A DNA stretch of 64,000 nt from Cylicocyclus nassatus (Eukaryota > Nematoda > Chromadorea > Rhabditida > Strongylidae), in NCBI GenBank assembly GCA_958299035.1, contig CATQJL010000316.1:13300347-13364346 (forward strand), read 5' to 3'. Each line of letters starts with the position of its first letter. Within the stretch, counting starts at the first letter, position 1. The notes under the pieces are model-generated. The model searched no databases and had not been told where the DNA came from. It was given only the letters and a program-made list of their open reading frames with translations. Below are positions 36,727-49,865 of the stretch, one piece after another. The position numbers were made by a program, and so were the translations under genes.

Positions 36727-36939
36727 GTAAGGTGATCTAATATAAAACATAAATGTGAGTGAAATTACAGAGTACGGTAACCGCCTGCGAATAGCTGAGA
36801 GCAAAAGCTTATTTTGGTCAGTTCAAAGAAGCCAAAAAGTGCTGTAAGTCGCTTACCTTTGCAAAAAATCTCATTTTGCTGTCGTTTGGCATAGCAAATG
36901 GTAGGCGCCAGACTAACCAAATATAGTAGTTTTCAATAG

Positions 36940-37130
36940 TATTGGTCTTTTCTACCGTATACCTTCCAGCCTCAACATGACGTGGATTGGTGCGGCGCCG
37001 CCTCGCTTCGGGCCTGCGCCACGTAGCGGATGCTCCTTTGGCGTGGCGTGGCGAGAAAAGCAATGTGGCGGCGCCGCACCAATCCACGTCATGTTGAGGC
37101 TGGAAGGCATACGGTAGAAAAGACCAATAC
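36940..37130. mobile_element. GC-rich foldback element, about 190 bp
   Basis: TATTGGTCTTTTCTACCGTA, CAACATGACGTGGATTGG and TGCGGCGCCGCC are mirrored by GGCGGCGCCGCA, CCAATCCACGTCATGTTG and ACGGTAGAAAAGACCAATA. The loop holds GCGCCACG/CGTGGCG repeats. Confidence 0.9.
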
Positions 37131-37454
37131 GTATTGAAATCGACTATACCTGCTTCAGCAGGAAGCGGCGCATTTACTGTCATTTGATGTCACGTTGCAG
37201 GAAGATCAAGTCGGAGTGTTCGTTTTCGCTACAACAGAAATTTTTACTGGTAAGGCTTTTTTATCAATCTCTCATTCTGCGAGGGTATTTTATATGCTCT
37301 TCAAAATACTTGTTGCGAGCAACGCAGGCGCCACTTCGATTTCGTCCAACATGACGCCAAATGACATCAGGCTTACTAGTTGCGCAGCATCCTGCTGAAA
37401 CAGGCATTCGGTTGGTCTGGTGCTTACAGTGGAGTCATTTCGTATGATCAGTGA

Positions 37455-37665
37455 CATTGCACACACCGTCCACCTTTGGCGTTCCCCTCCTGGAATCTTG
37501 GTGGAGGCAATCCTTCATGCGGGTGTTTTCAAAATGTTTTCAACTTTTCTTTCCTTTTTGGGTATTGTTGAAAAGCGATGTAAGCGACATCAATCGGTCA
37601 GTCTCCTGCGTTTCGCGACTGCAAATCCAGGATGAGGACGCCAAAGATGGACGGTGTGTGCGGGT
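37455..37665. mobile_element. Foldback element, about 210 bp
   Basis: GCACACACCGTCCACCTTTG and TTCCCCTCCTGGAATC are mirrored by GATTTGCAGTCGCG-side sequence: AAATCCAGGATGAGGACG and CAAAGATGGACGGTGTGTGC. No coding signal. Confidence 0.75.
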
Positions 37666-37669
37666 GCAC

Positions 37670-39780
37670 ACATGATCATATGAATTGATTCGTCTGTACC
37701 TATATAGCATCGAACCAATCATACGGCTTAGTTTTAATTTTTAGCTTTAGAGGGTTAGAAGAAGCAGTTTTTTATTTTTTTACAATTCACTAGTACGGTT
37801 CAAACTAAGATGTCAATAAACGATGACTGTTTGATAGAAGACCCCTCAAGGACGCATTATAAAGACGGTGGAGCACTTAATTCCGCGCAGCCTTTCCTTC
37901 TTTTAGGGTTATGCTTCCAAAAAATTTTCAACTAGCCTTAAAGTCCTTAGGGTAAACGGTGATTCATTGACGGCAACCTTAGTGTATCATTGTTGGCCAA
38001 TCGATACATGAAAAGAAAACTACACCTTTTATGTGACAACTTTACACATTTAAGAAATTGGAATTGGAATTTTAGAAAGGTCTGATTTCGACTTTGCTGA
38101 TTTGCCGTTGAGATGTGGAGTTAGGACTGATGTCGTGACTTTTTTTCTCAAAGATCTGTTTTTTTACGTATCAGTATTAATGCTAAAACAATATAGCGAG
38201 AGGAGCTTTGTTGAGCTAGAGGGTACAAAACTAATGTTAAAATAGAGGTTCAACAAGTTTTTTAGCGTGTTCAAATGTCTGCAGAGCCACTCCCGCTATA
38301 CGCATGCGAAATTCTATAATAATTCGATTGCTTAACTTCAGATAAAATATGGAGGAAGGTGGTTTTGCTGCCACAATGATAGTATACTTATTGGAACATT
38401 TGGAATCAAGATCATAACTTCTTTGGGAAAACTGTCTCTGAATTACATTTGACAGTACACTAGTAGTAATAGAAACATCTATCACTCAGACAATCGCAAC
38501 TGACTTTGGAGGAAAACTGAAGTTCTGAATCTTCCTGGGAGACACTCCTATTAGAGCTGCCAGGCAGGACAGGCCAGGTGGGGCGGAGCCTACCCACACG
38601 GCCCAATAGGAGCATCCTGCCGGAAGTTCCAGGGCCGCATGCATTAACACATTGACGACCATGCAGATTCCTGCCATCTGGGACCAAGGCCTTTTACGAA
38701 CCAGCCCACATTTTTCGACTATAATTACGCATACTGTCATCTACAGTACACCTACAGTAAATCTGAAAAGCTGATAAAAAAGGTAGAGCTCATCCCTAGA
38801 TTCGTTAAAGAAGCCACCGTCGGCAGCCAAGAAGATCGCGGATGTCTGAAGCGAGGGACAGCAAGAAATGGAAATTTCTGTGCTAGGGCCCGCACGTCAC
38901 GTGAAGCCAAACCATCTAACAATAAGTATCTATGGGCAACATGCACTAACATCCCCGCCGCGGGGAATTGCAATTTAAAAGAAGATTTCAAATTCTGAAG
39001 CTTCAGGTATCCGTATTTCACGCTATCTACCTATCAGTAAGTATTCCCACCATACTTCACTTTATACAGGAGTGAGAAGCTGTACAAGCCGCATTTTCTA
39101 GTTTTTTACGATCCCCTAATATTCCCCTGCGGGCGACTGTCTTTTCTTTAGATTCATTTTTCTTTTTTTCAAAGTTGACGAAAAATATTCCAAGTTGTAT
39201 TGCTTATCTAAACCGGCAGTGCTAAGCATGTATAAGAACAAATGAAGTTCTGGAGTCATGAAGTTTTCGATGGATCATAGGTCAAAAGTTGGGGGTTTAT
39301 CGCTCATTTCGATATTGAAAAACTCAATTGTTCTCATCGGCAATATGCTTAGCACTATTACATGGGTGGTGCTTCAAAAGCCGCAACTCATACAAGAAAC
39401 AAGAAGTAGATGATCTTTGACTAAAGGAGCCTGAATGCGTGCTATTATTTCCTGTTGACATCTGGATATGATTTTTTTCAAACATGTAGTTTGATGACGA
39501 TGTATAAGAGATTTGCTTACCAACAGTTGCACCATTAAGAAAAAAAAGAGCAACAGCAATACTAGCTTTACCTCACAGAAACTGAGAGCATAGATTGATA
39601 CTTCAAGAGATAGTAAATGTAATTAGCGGGAGGTAAGAAGAGTATGTAGAGAAGAGTATAAATTATAAACATTGCAGCAACATTATCAGGCTTTTTGATC
39701 AGGTGAGTAGCGCTTTCGAAGGGACTGCGGAAGTATTCTCGCATGATAACATTAAAAAAAGCTTCTTTACCAGTAAGCGC
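37670..39780. other. No gene supported; piggyBac-like end at 38644
   Basis: TTAACACATTGACGACC at 38644-38660, followed by GGGACCAAGG and AGCCCACATTTTTC, resembles the inner layout of the 17419 element, so a truncated piggyBac-like MITE probably starts here. A plus-strand frame stays open through this element from about 38651 to 38998, with several cysteines (CLKRGTARNGNFC, CTNIPAAGNC), but it has no start and lies in TE-like DNA. Confidence 0.4.
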
Positions 39781-39789
39781 TTTGGAATG

Positions 39790-40400
39790 ACGTCATTTTG
39801 TATTAGTACCCAAGACACTCTGACACATTATAGGAACATCTGGCGCAAAATACGACGACTGTGCTTGTCGTTTTTCCTTCGAACCAGAAACGCGTAAGAA
39901 GACCTCTCCATAAAGTGGGTGCCTTTCAATACCATTTATGCATCGCTCGAAAGCGTTTCTCATGAAGTTTTCTTCCAATTTATTCGCAATCCGATCTTCC
40001 TTCCTACTTACAATTAGTTGAGTTCCTCCAGCGTCGTCTCCGCTTTGCTGATAAGAACGTAAAAAGAACGATGTTGTCTGCAAAACAGAGGTTCGACAGA
40101 ATCTCCCTTAACTGCCTCTCGTCCCAGTTCAGCGGGTTCATCATCCGCTACAAGGACGCGGTGAAAAGCTTCGGCGAGATAGTGTCGCCTTGTCGGACTG
40201 TCTTCCTAATTGAGATGGTCAGGAGACGATGGAATAGCTTCATTGCCGTTGTACCAATTACCGCTCGGAAAAATTGCAACTGGCAGTATTATTCAAAGTA
40301 TTCATCGGATTCGGCTCACCAAAATACCGTCGTCCGTTTTCTTTCAACCACATACAATGTTTGTGCTGATTATGAGAAAGATTTTTGGCGCTGATTAGTC
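39790..40400 (-). pseudogene. LINE reverse-transcriptase fragment, degenerate
   Basis: Minus-strand translation across frames gives KTVRQGDTISPKLFTASL (RT palm approach) then NLCFADNIVLF, where the catalytic FADD is changed to FADN, then a frameshifted KAETTLEELN and RKIGLRINWKKT. The order matches RTs common in strongylid genomes. Stops and frameshifts make it inactive. Both ends are truncated. Confidence 0.8.
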
Positions 40401-40831
40401 AAACAAGATCAGGCCAACTGTTTTCTGAGAAAAATGATATGAAAATCTGGCAGCAAGGTGGCAGAAGCTCGCGGCAAGCAAAATACGTAATTGTTTTTGA
40501 CTGATGTTGGTCGTAATATTATCCCACCATGCTACAAAATGGAATAACGCACCGTTTATGTTTGTTGGATCGTTACAGATGATGATGTAATGAGAGAAGC
40601 TTTTAAGTGAAACGAAAATAGTAAGCCGGTAAAACGCTATCTTGAATAAACTGAAGTACACTTAGCGCTTCGATGTCGTAAAACACACAAATGCTTTAAA
40701 CAATAATAAATCTCTGAAAATCGGAGTTAAAAGTTTATCGTGATTTATCACTGGTTTTGGAAAGCAATAAGCGTTCACCGCTTCGAAATATCAGTAATCG
40801 CATTTCTCGGGTACAGCCTGAGGGTTGTTTC

Positions 40832-40925
40832 ATACTGCAGCACTGGCTGCAGTCAGACTGCAGCTGACTGCACTGACCGAAGCAGACTGCAGCAGTCTGC
40901 AGCTGAGTGCACTGATCGCAACGGA
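40832..40925. repeat. CTGCAG-rich inverted repeat cluster
   Basis: Interleaved GGCTGCAGTCAGACTGCAGC and GCAGACTGCAGCAGTCTGC units form several overlapping short hairpins. No coding context. Confidence 0.75.
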
Positions 40926-41499
40926 CGCACAAATCGCTTCATCGTTTCGTAAAAGAGACAGTTGCGATTGCGTCAAAACACCGTGATTTTAACCCAGGAA
41001 GTTCATAGGTTTCAACTTACTCTTCTCAATCAAATTTTGGCGATTGTTTTTCTTTGGTATGCTCATATTTGTTCTGATTCTACAAATTCTTCTGATTTTA
41101 CATTCTACATTCTCCTCTTCACCTTTACGAAAGGACGCAGCAATCTGTGCGGCCCCGTATCATTTCAATTTTTCGGGCATATGGAACTTTTTAGATTTTG
41201 AATTCGAATTTCCGCGGATTACATTTGGATTATGCCCGTAGAGGCATGATTGCCAGCTTGTAGAGCTTGCTTCGCTCTATAGAATAGTATCCTTACGTTT
41301 TAGGCGTGTCTAGTTGGATGCTGTGGATGAGGAATGAAAATCGCTACTATTTTTGACCGGATACATTCTTGATATTTTTGACAACAAGCATAAAGCAGTG
41401 CGGAACGAACGTTGGAGACTATGGAGAACGATTTCTACTAACTAAGGTTGGTTTCCAACAAAGACGATGACTACGTAAAATGAAAGCCTGCTCGATGCT

Positions 41500-41850
41500 C
41501 CTTTCATGCTCAATGAAACGGACATTACAGGCTCAGGCTACATCTGTATAGGCCGAAAAATCATCATTAGGAACGATTTAACTGTGTTGAGCGGAAAATA
41601 ACATACACTATGGGGAGCAAACTAATGTGAACGTAACGAAGAAGGCCAAGAACATCCGCCTCCATATCTTCAACTCGACTCGTTCTTTCTATTCTGGCTT
41701 ATGCTTTAGACATGAACCATTGGAAAGCGAGATGAACACATATTAGCGCCATCGAGTGCGCTATTGAGGAAGTACGGAGTTCCACTCTGCTTCATGATCA
41801 TAGTCTAAAGAAGCTCATCTTATGCCAAGAGCAGGTAAGGTAAGTCGCAC
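41500..41850 (+). pseudogene. LINE reverse-transcriptase C-terminal fragment
   Basis: Plus-strand reading with frame changes: ITGSGYICIGRKIIIRNDLT (equivalent to the conserved YVYLGR motif), RLHIFNSTRSFYSG (equivalent to LFDSTVLPALCYA), then a degraded HRALER-like part. It resembles the same RT lineage as 39790-40400 but the opposite strand and a later part of the protein. It is inactive. Confidence 0.6.
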
Positions 41851-42365
41851 ATGACACTTCAACGCAGCCAATAAATGGGAAATGTAGCAAAGTGAATAGC
41901 ACTGGACGTCAAAGGCTAACGAGGAGGTTTTCAATTCCCGCGAAACTTGAAAGCGGTTCTAACGTCCCGAGACATAAACAATCCCGTGACAGGGAAGGGG
42001 TGGATGCTCACTGTCATGTCACTTGTACGTGCAGCACGACAATAAGACAATGCAGTGCATTTCTGCTCCATCTCTTTACTTCCTCTCTCCTACTTAGTAT
42101 ACGCCACCAAGCGGTTTGATTGACTCCTTGATTTTGGGAGCTTGATCCGATGAACTAAAGCTGCAACAAAACGAATCTTTGCAACTTAGTCTCTTTTGAG
42201 TTTAGCATCAGTGATGTCCACTTTGTCACGCATTTCGTTTATCGACTGACACCAAAGGGTCACGTGCGGCTTACTTTATGTGTTCTGCTTGGCTTAGGGG
42301 GAAAATCTTTAAATCGTTGCTATATGGAGAAAAATAGAACTCCGTACCTCGTCCACAGAGCGGTC

Positions 42366-42745
42366 GATGATGTTTGAGGCACCGTCCACCTAATCTGGAG
42401 TCGATGAAATTTTGATGTCGAGCAGTAGTGAAGCCTCCAACTGTATACTTATTTAACTCCAGCTGGCAAAAGTTGCTCCCGAAGCGAGAAAACTACTTCG
42501 AAAATCGCTCGGATGACAGATTCGCCACGTTGCTCTTCCCCTTTGCGTGGGCGTGACGTTCGTCCCGCACATTCGTGAGCGCCCAACCAATCACCGTTTC
42601 AAAGAAATCGCTGCGCAGGTTCTAAAAACAGGAATTTTTCTTGGTTTTCGCGGATTTTCCACTTAATATCCGGGATCAGAAGTATGAGAAGGCCCTGGAA
42701 CGGCAAAAACATGGAGGTCAAGGATTTGGGTGGACGATGCCTTTA
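42366..42745. mobile_element. MITE with GAGGCACCGTCCACC ends
   Basis: TTTGAGGCACCGTCCACC at the left and GGTGGACGATGCCTTTAA at the right are imperfect inverted copies; the right end resembles the 8611 element terminus. The interior is non-coding, with GGGCGTGACGTTCGTCCCGC. Confidence 0.55.
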
Positions 42746-43147
42746 ATGTGTTTCATTCTGCTTCTCAGTGATCCATGTTTCAGGCATCAGTTCATTAGTT
42801 AGCAGGAAAAAAGCGTCGAGTTGAAGAGGTAAGGACAGACGTTTCTGGTCTTCTTCATCACTTCCCTATCGCTAAACATGTTCCCCATAGTGTATGTTAT
42901 TCCATGAAAGTGAGTTGCTCATGACAGAAACGAACAGCACAAGGCAGCAGTTTTGGAGCAAGCAGGAAGCACGCAAGCAAATCGTTTAATTCACGGACGG
43001 CAATATTGGCGTAGATATTATTTTTTATGGCTACGGCGGCGTTCAATTTCTATAATATTAGACATTATGCTTTACTATAAATGCACTGCCTAGAAGTAAG
43101 TAATTGTGAGTAAAAAGCACCTTGTACAAATGTTGGTTAAACTGATT

Positions 43148-46100
43148 TCAAAAGCCTTCCAAAATTGCCTTGAATACTCTTTCGGAATTTTTTCTTTCCA
43201 TATACGATTGCGAGACCGGGATGACAGTTCCTCGATTATCGTCTAAGATCTTGCTGAAGTCTCCTCCTCAAAAGCTCAATTTGATTCGACAAAAAGGGCG
43301 ATAAAATATTGAAGCACACTTGTAAAACATGAAACACCACATTATACACAGACGATAAACCTCTCACCGGCCATATTGACAACCACAATTCTTTTGTAGT
43401 GCACGTAATTTGGTTTGATCGTATATCCCGCTACATTTGTCCTGCAGAAGAGACTTTTACTACCCGCTACATGCTAATGCTTAACTTATAAGTCACTATG
43501 ACAATATGCACACTGATGTTAGCATTTAAAAACGGGAGCTCTTGGTATAATTGAACTAAATCGCTTTTGGCCTTAGATTAAAGTATAAATCCTTCAACAA
43601 TCTATGTTTACAGTAGATAATGATAAATTTGTAATTGCTCAGACTTTCCATTTTTGTCCTTTGTGGGCTATACAAAAAACAATGATAGTTTGAAGGTAAC
43701 GTCATAGAAATTCTAGTTTTTAAATCCAGCTTTTAGTCTACCGCGTAATGTCGTAATACAGTGAATAGGAAGATTTTTGTTAGGTGAGAAACTGAAACTA
43801 ACAAGAAAGTTTCCTACAGGTTAAAGCTCTTCTATCACCGAAGCTAATCCCACATTCCACTGGACAATAAGAAAGAAGCCAAAATTTACTTTCTACTTTG
43901 AAAATAAGAAGCTTCAATTTAAGCACATGGGTTTCAAAAAAATGGATGATTTCAAATACTCACATGGCTGACAGGAAGACTAAGCAATTTGCTATTTGGT
44001 CGTCGTCTCCGGTTCCATTGATTTCCGAAAATACACTTTGAATAATAAAAATAGGTGAATTCTGTAAAAATTAAGGGTAAAACGCACTCATCATTTCCTC
44101 CAGGTGGAGATATTGAGTTATTGTAAAGCTTCATCAGCTCGTGAGTATATTCCGCGAATTTTTGCCAGTTATCCGTAAAACTTTCGAACCGCTGTCGAAA
44201 GCTCGTTGGCTTGACGTAACCGTAAGCCCAGAACCCAACAGTGTTATCATGGTGAAACTCTAGCAGTGATTCAGCAATTTGGAAAATCATTTCCTTTTCC
44301 TGGAATAAAGGACCTCGTACCTTATCAATCTCCTACTACGCCTTTTGCGCAAAGCTATTATATTTTATCTCATGATTTAGTTTATAGGAAATTCGAAAGC
44401 CTGAAAGCGAAAAGCAATGATAGTGCAGGTTCAAATTCGCAGTTACAATTGACAAAGAGATTAGCCGATAGAAAAACTCAATAAGGTTGTGCGTATAAAA
44501 AAGTAGAGAGTATCAGAATGTTGAAATTTATGCGTTATTGTTGTTGTGCATTTACTAGTTTTAAATTGGCAAAGATACAAACAAATATGTATTAGGTTGT
44601 CCGAAAAATGCGTACCCGACAGAGTGATTACAAACAGTGAATAAGGTATCATTTGATAGCGCAAAGCAAGCTCTACAAAATAGAATACAAATCACGCGGA
44701 AATCTTCTTTCTCTTGGAGTTCGAATGCAAAATATGAAAAATTTCAGATACTTGAGAGATCTTATCTTCGTCCATAAATGTCTTAGCAATTTCCAATCAC
44801 ATAGCATGGCATTGGCATGTACCTTTATCAAACATTAACATTTCTCAAATTTTCCCACGATTAGAACACGAGAAATAAAAATAGGTAAAATGAGCAATGT
44901 CCCTACTTTCGAAGTTTCTGTAGAAATATTCCTTTTTTCGCGAACTAACCCTGTAGAAAACTGAAACTTCACATTTTTACTTCCAAAGCTTATGCTGCGG
45001 AACCACCTATCTGAGGGAAAGCTCGGAATTGCTTTGGCAGAAAATATGCTTTCGTATTGCCGATTTCTATCTAGGAGAACAATCACGAAATTGCGCATAC
45101 GAGTGTTTGATGTAAAGATGCGTGTGCAAGTCGGGAGTTTTTGAAATTTTTCTGGAAGGAAATGCAATTTTTTATAATTCTTCAAGCCTTCAATGCCTTC
45201 AATTTGTCTACAAACTTCCTACCATGGAGATAGCAGGAGGGGATGGGCAAGGGAAGTCATTAGTTGTTTATGGCGGAAATCCCTCGCCCTTAATCTCCAG
45301 CTAACTTTACGGTAGAAAGACCGATAAGAGCACTTTTTTCGACTTTGCAAGCACATCACTAGGCTCGGCGCATCCATTTAGGTGTGGAAAGCTTGCAGTC
45401 GCAATTTTCGCGGGCCACTGCCTTTAGAGACAGCATCATATGGTGCCCTTTTTCCTTCCTTAGTAATACTAGTTAGTATTCAGTTGTTTATTCTGTGTTT
45501 ATTTTGTAGTAAATGTGATTTGATCTGGTCGCGTTTACGGTCGTTTTGTTTATGCGGGTCAGGGGTGTATGAGTTGAGCGGACGCATAGGAGGAGTGTGA
45601 ATGAATGCTAGTAGGTCTCGACATTTTCTCAGTATTTTATGGAAGAATCATATTTGGAACATAACTACTGAATAAAAGATATTCTGCATCAAAAGTTTCC
45701 AGAGTATTCATTTATCTTCATTGCACCGATATGTGAGTAGTTGCAAACAACGGAAAAAACTTCTGCACAAACTGATTTTTTTCGTTGAAGGGACCCTCTC
45801 CGACCTGTCATTTTCACGGCCAAAAACAAGTTTATTTTTGGTTCTTTCAAGCATGAGTCTAGATCGATTTTTGTCATAACATGACGGTCTACATAGCTTA
45901 CAGAATCTCCAGCTACTTTCCACGCGGTAACAACTCAATGAGTCAAAATTGTTTGGTTATTTAGTGCTCGCGGAACATTCGGTCTACAATTCGTCTAAGG
46001 CGACAATTTCCGCGCAATGCTCGCACCACTACACGCGAGCTACCTTTCCAGCTATAATGCCCATGGCCAGCAGTCATAGTCCTTATTTATCAATGGAACA

Positions 46101-47936
46101 AATAATAGGAACCTAATGATGTTTGTTACCCCAATCATAGCTATTTCTGTCTCTCCATTTACATGTATATTCCAAAATCGACATGCTAACTTTCTGACAA
46201 AGGCTATATGTCCCTGTTTGGCTATGGTTCAAGCCTATATTGGGCTTTCCAAAAAAGTGGGTACGATCAGAATGATGGAATGGTAGTAGAAAGGATGTGC
46301 GTAATTATCCATTCACCTCATAGTACTGATAGACCGCTATCGAGTCCCTGCCCAAATTGAGTACGTCTCCAACAAACATACAGTGAATTGCTGCAAATTT
46401 TCACAATTAAGTAAGTTGTTCGATATTAAAAGTTTCCTGTTTTGAGATCAATGGCAGCATTTAGCCTTGTATATGCTTAGGCCTAAACGGACTTTTCTAA
46501 TGTCTAGTGTAGCTGATCATGTGCAGGTATGCACAAGTGTGCTGCAGTCACTTATCAAAGTGATTTGTGCTTTTAGCTATTCTGAACTTTACCAATTAGC
46601 GGCGATGATCCAAAACAGTAGATTCTAGCATTCTTATAGCTAAACTACTCACAACCAAAAAGTCTTACAAATTTGCGGCTCATTCGTTGTAGTTGTGGAG
46701 CTTCTTCGGGTAGATTTTCTTGATGTTGGTTCCAACTTAGTCTTCGTCATTGTAGAGAATCTTAGAGTTGATTTGCTTGATGAAATAGATTGTGAATACG
46801 TTACAGAGATCGAGGCAGTTTGCGTTCTCTTCGATGACATAGTAGTTGATGTTCCACCAACGCTCGCGGTAGTGATCGTAGGTGCTGGTTCTAAACTGAG
46901 TATTTGGTCCCTACTGACGTTTATCTCAATAGCAGTTACTCCTGCAAACGGTGCAAACTGCTACAAATAGAATTACTGATAATTCTCATTTACAACAGAA
47001 CCCAGTGTGGAGAGCAATAATGACTGAGGAGGCAGTTTGTATCTTTGCTATTTTCAACTTTTTCATTTGCAATGGATACGATCAAATTATCCGAGACATT
47101 TTTGAAATGAAAAAGTGATGTTTTTAGCATTATTTGAATTGCTTAAGTCTCACTGAATTTTTCCTATCCATTTCTGTTGTAGAATACATCATAAACAGAA
47201 GAGCGAATTCTTCACATGAGGATTTTCTTTTCACAGTCATTGATGCTTTTTTCAACAAGTTCTTTTCGTTTTAGAGAATTTTGATTGTTCTTTATTCACA
47301 GACAGTCTGATCAATATTTTCAACTCATACCCAACACATTTCCTACATTTTTGAAATTAAAAAGCGGGATTCGTCTGCACTCAAAAAACAGATTTGGTTT
47401 TGATATATGGATATATGGAATAATAGCGGTCTCGTAAGGCTGATTTTTTGGAGGGAATTTTGAAAATTTGATTAAAGAGAATAACTTTGATTATTGCTTC
47501 AACCAGTTTAAAACAAGCAGTAGCAATTACTGCATATTGAAAGCAATTCTTCTTTCGAGTTTTAACTTTTTTAAAATTCTCAACCCTCCAATCCACAAAG
47601 AGTAGAGAAGACAATGTCGTGAAAAATACTGAATGACGGTAACTGTTTAGAAATGTTATTTTCAATCAAACGGTGAAGGAAATACAAAAAAAGCCTCTTG
47701 TTTTTAATTTGTTTTTCTATGCATCTTTTATTACATAGCTATAAAATGATATGACGCGTCCGCTGTTTTTTTCGCCATATCTTACCTTCACTTTTTGATT
47801 TAGCTGTTGAAACGATAGCGACGATCAACGAAATTGAAATTGTGAGCGCAAAAATGCTCACCACAGCCAAATAAATTATGGAAAGTCGTTTTCCTAGTCG
47901 TTCGTTTATCCTTCCTAAATTGGGAAACATTAGCAA
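43148..47936 (-). CDS. Type II membrane protein with Ser/Thr stalk and VWA-like domain
   Basis: Seven exons on the minus strand: 47936-47786, 46941-46669, 46390-46317, 44299-44088, 44035-43964, 43441-43368 and 43266-43148. All phases close, giving 324 aa. Residues about 15-42 are a membrane anchor (RLSIIYLAVVSIFALTISIS...), so the C-terminus should be outside. A Ser/Thr-rich, probably O-glycosylated stalk follows (about 70-140). The rest is VWA-like: MFVGDVLNLGRDS, TVGFWAYGYVKP, DDDQIANCLVFLSA, HYKRIVVVNMAGGDF and a C-terminal SERVFKAILEG. This order matches a nematode family of secreted or membrane VWA-like proteins. The metal-site DxSxS is not obvious at the usual place (GDVLN instead), so metal binding is doubtful. 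Two acceptors (ATTCAAAG, TTTTGAG) are weak but needed for frame. Intron 3 is about 2 kb and holds a mariner-type end. Ligand unknown. Confidence 0.85.
44592..44720 (+). mobile_element. Solo mariner-type end in VWA-like gene intron 3
   Basis: TTAGGTTGTCCGAAAAATGC directly after TA. Downstream TTTGATAGCGCAAAGCAAGC resembles the arm of the 30570 element. No matching right end was found before the next exon. Confidence 0.6.
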
Positions 47937-48084
47937 TAAGCAAGCATATTGACTGATAAGTTGTCTGAAAACTTTAGTATTCTGTATGAAGAATCCAACA
48001 TATCCGTCACTCTAACAAAGTCATTCAGTACCGCTCAATGTGCTGTTTGAAACAGAATAATCCCAAATTACAAAACAATCAAAT

Positions 48085-48540
48085 TGGGCGATTTTATGTA
48101 TGTAGCTGATTGTCTGCCTGCCTCTATGGTTGTATATTCCAACCAGAAAATTCCATCTATACAGATCTATTCGGATCAAATTTTATCCGGATCGTTTCAT
48201 CTATCTGGATCAAATTTTCACCCTTCGAGGCGAAATGAGTGTTATAAACCATCGGTTATCGATCCACATCGGTGTCATTATTTTGTGCAAATGTGTATAC
48301 TGATTACGAAAGCGAAAATAACCTGAAAGAACCATTACACTTTTTATCGATTTGCAAGTGAGCTATCGGGCTGGAGTCGCTACAGGGGGAGGCAGTAAGT
48401 GAGCATGCTGATTAAGAAAATACGAAGCATATGGAAGTGGGACAGTGACAGGCAAATGATGTGTGAATGGAAGTCATAATTTGTTCGCCATGCTATATGT
48501 CGACAAGGCCCGAGCAAAGCCGAGTATCCCAGCTAGCTTT
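48085..48540 (+). mobile_element. Probable decayed Helitron fragment
   Basis: TGTATGTAGCTGATTGTCTG with a TGTC-like run near the left, ATTCGGATCAAATTTTATCC inside, and at the right GGCCCGAGCAAAGCCGAGTA followed by TCCCAGCTAG. A hairpin-like GC stretch about 10 bases before CTAG fits a Helitron 3' end. The base after CTAG is C, not T, so either it has decayed or I have misplaced the end. Confidence 0.5.
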
Positions 48541-48559
48541 TGATAGAGAACTAGCGAAT

Positions 48560-49615
48560 TCATTTACAGAATGAGAAACAACCCCCTATAAGGTAAAATC
48601 AAGCACGAAGTTTTATCTAACCAAATTCAGCTCAGCCTTGGGTTTCTGACCACTACTGCTGGAGTGCCGAGGTTCGTGTTGATGGTGTGCCAAAAGCTAG
48701 GAAATCTCGAAGTACATGAGAATGATCGCGTGCGCACGATGAAATCACACACGGTGGGGAGACGGTCCTTTTGAACCTCTAGCATTAGCAGCCTAATTAG
48801 TACTGCGCGCCTCTGGTTGATAGGCGCTGCCGCGGCTGTTGGGTAGGCGAGAGCTATGTCGTTAAATACGTTTGAATTGAACTCAAAGGCATTCTCATGA
48901 TAAAAATAATCAAACAAGACTTCGAGTTTCCCGTGAAACTAAGAAATGTTATACGCGGGCGGCTTAGTTGAATTCTTCAACTTACACGTGCAGACTTCAT
49001 GGTGTTTTGAAAAGTGGGAAGGCGAAGAAATCACGAAAGGCTAGTAGAAAAAACCTGCAACTTTTTGTCTTATTAATTCAAACGTCGTCACTATCATTAT
49101 TCGTGTGCTGCTTGCTTTAAAATGCTCAGAAATATTTGAAAACTCTGATAGATTGTAAGAAAGGCGGAGCAGTTAGCGCCGCCCGGGCAGAGTAATTAGC
49201 GCTAGGACGAAGCGGTTCAGAAGGGCATACACCCCACACGGTGCAATATTGCTTGAAACTCGAGGTATCAGCAAACCCGAGCAACACTTGCGTGTTCGGT
49301 AACGCCGGTACCCAAGCACACCAGCAGTCCCAGCAATGCCGGCAACAGTTGTCGACAACTTATGGTCGAAAAAACTTTCAACCCAAGTTTTAAAAATGAG
49401 AAAAGCAGTGTTTCGAAAAGCTTTTGAGGTGGCCTATCTCGTATACAAGCCCACCCGGCCTATTCTGAATCGGCGCGAATGCTTCTCGAGGCGGGCTCTT
49501 TTTCCTATTACTTTCGTAGTTGGCGCGCCCCATGGTACATGGATTCTTCTGGAGCGATTGTTTTTTGAAGCAATTAGGACGCGGCTGGTACAGGTGAAAA
49601 GGGGAAATTTCTGAT
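48560..49615. other. No gene supported
   Basis: Open frames at 48627-48917 (minus) and 49336-49614 (plus) lack domains and splice support. Repeated words CCCAGCAATGCCGGCAAC and similar near 49300-49345 suggest repeat DNA. Confidence 0.4.
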
Positions 49616-49621
49616 GGTCAA

Positions 49622-49865
49622 AACATTGACGACTGTGCTTTGAGTAGTCTGCCTTTTGAAACCCAGGCCTGCCAAGTTCAAATAAAATTAGGCATAATGT
49701 GATCTGCAGTACAACTACGGTAGCTCTATGAAGCTGACAGACTAGATGGAAGTTATTTCTAGATCCAGCGCCAAGGAAAACTCCTGAAGTAAGTTTGCCC
49801 CAGAATAGCCGTTTTACTAAATTCATACCTTGACACACCATGTGTGTCAAGCGGTCGTCAATGTG
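49622..49865. mobile_element. PiggyBac-like MITE
   Basis: Left AACATTGACGACTG after TCAA (a likely mutated TTAA); right CGGTCGTCAATGTG followed by TTAA at 49866-49869. The ends match those of the 17419 element with small changes. An inner TGACACACCATGTGTGTCA is a perfect palindrome-like hairpin. Confidence 0.65.

Noticed and set aside
38651..38998. 115-codon Cys-containing plus-strand frame
   Set aside because: It begins inside a piggyBac-like MITE end, has no start or acceptor and is also open on the opposite strand.
44835..45185. 116-codon minus-strand frame in VWA-like gene intron 3
   Set aside because: It lies downstream of a solo mariner end, has no domain, and splicing in frame with neighbouring exons is not needed.
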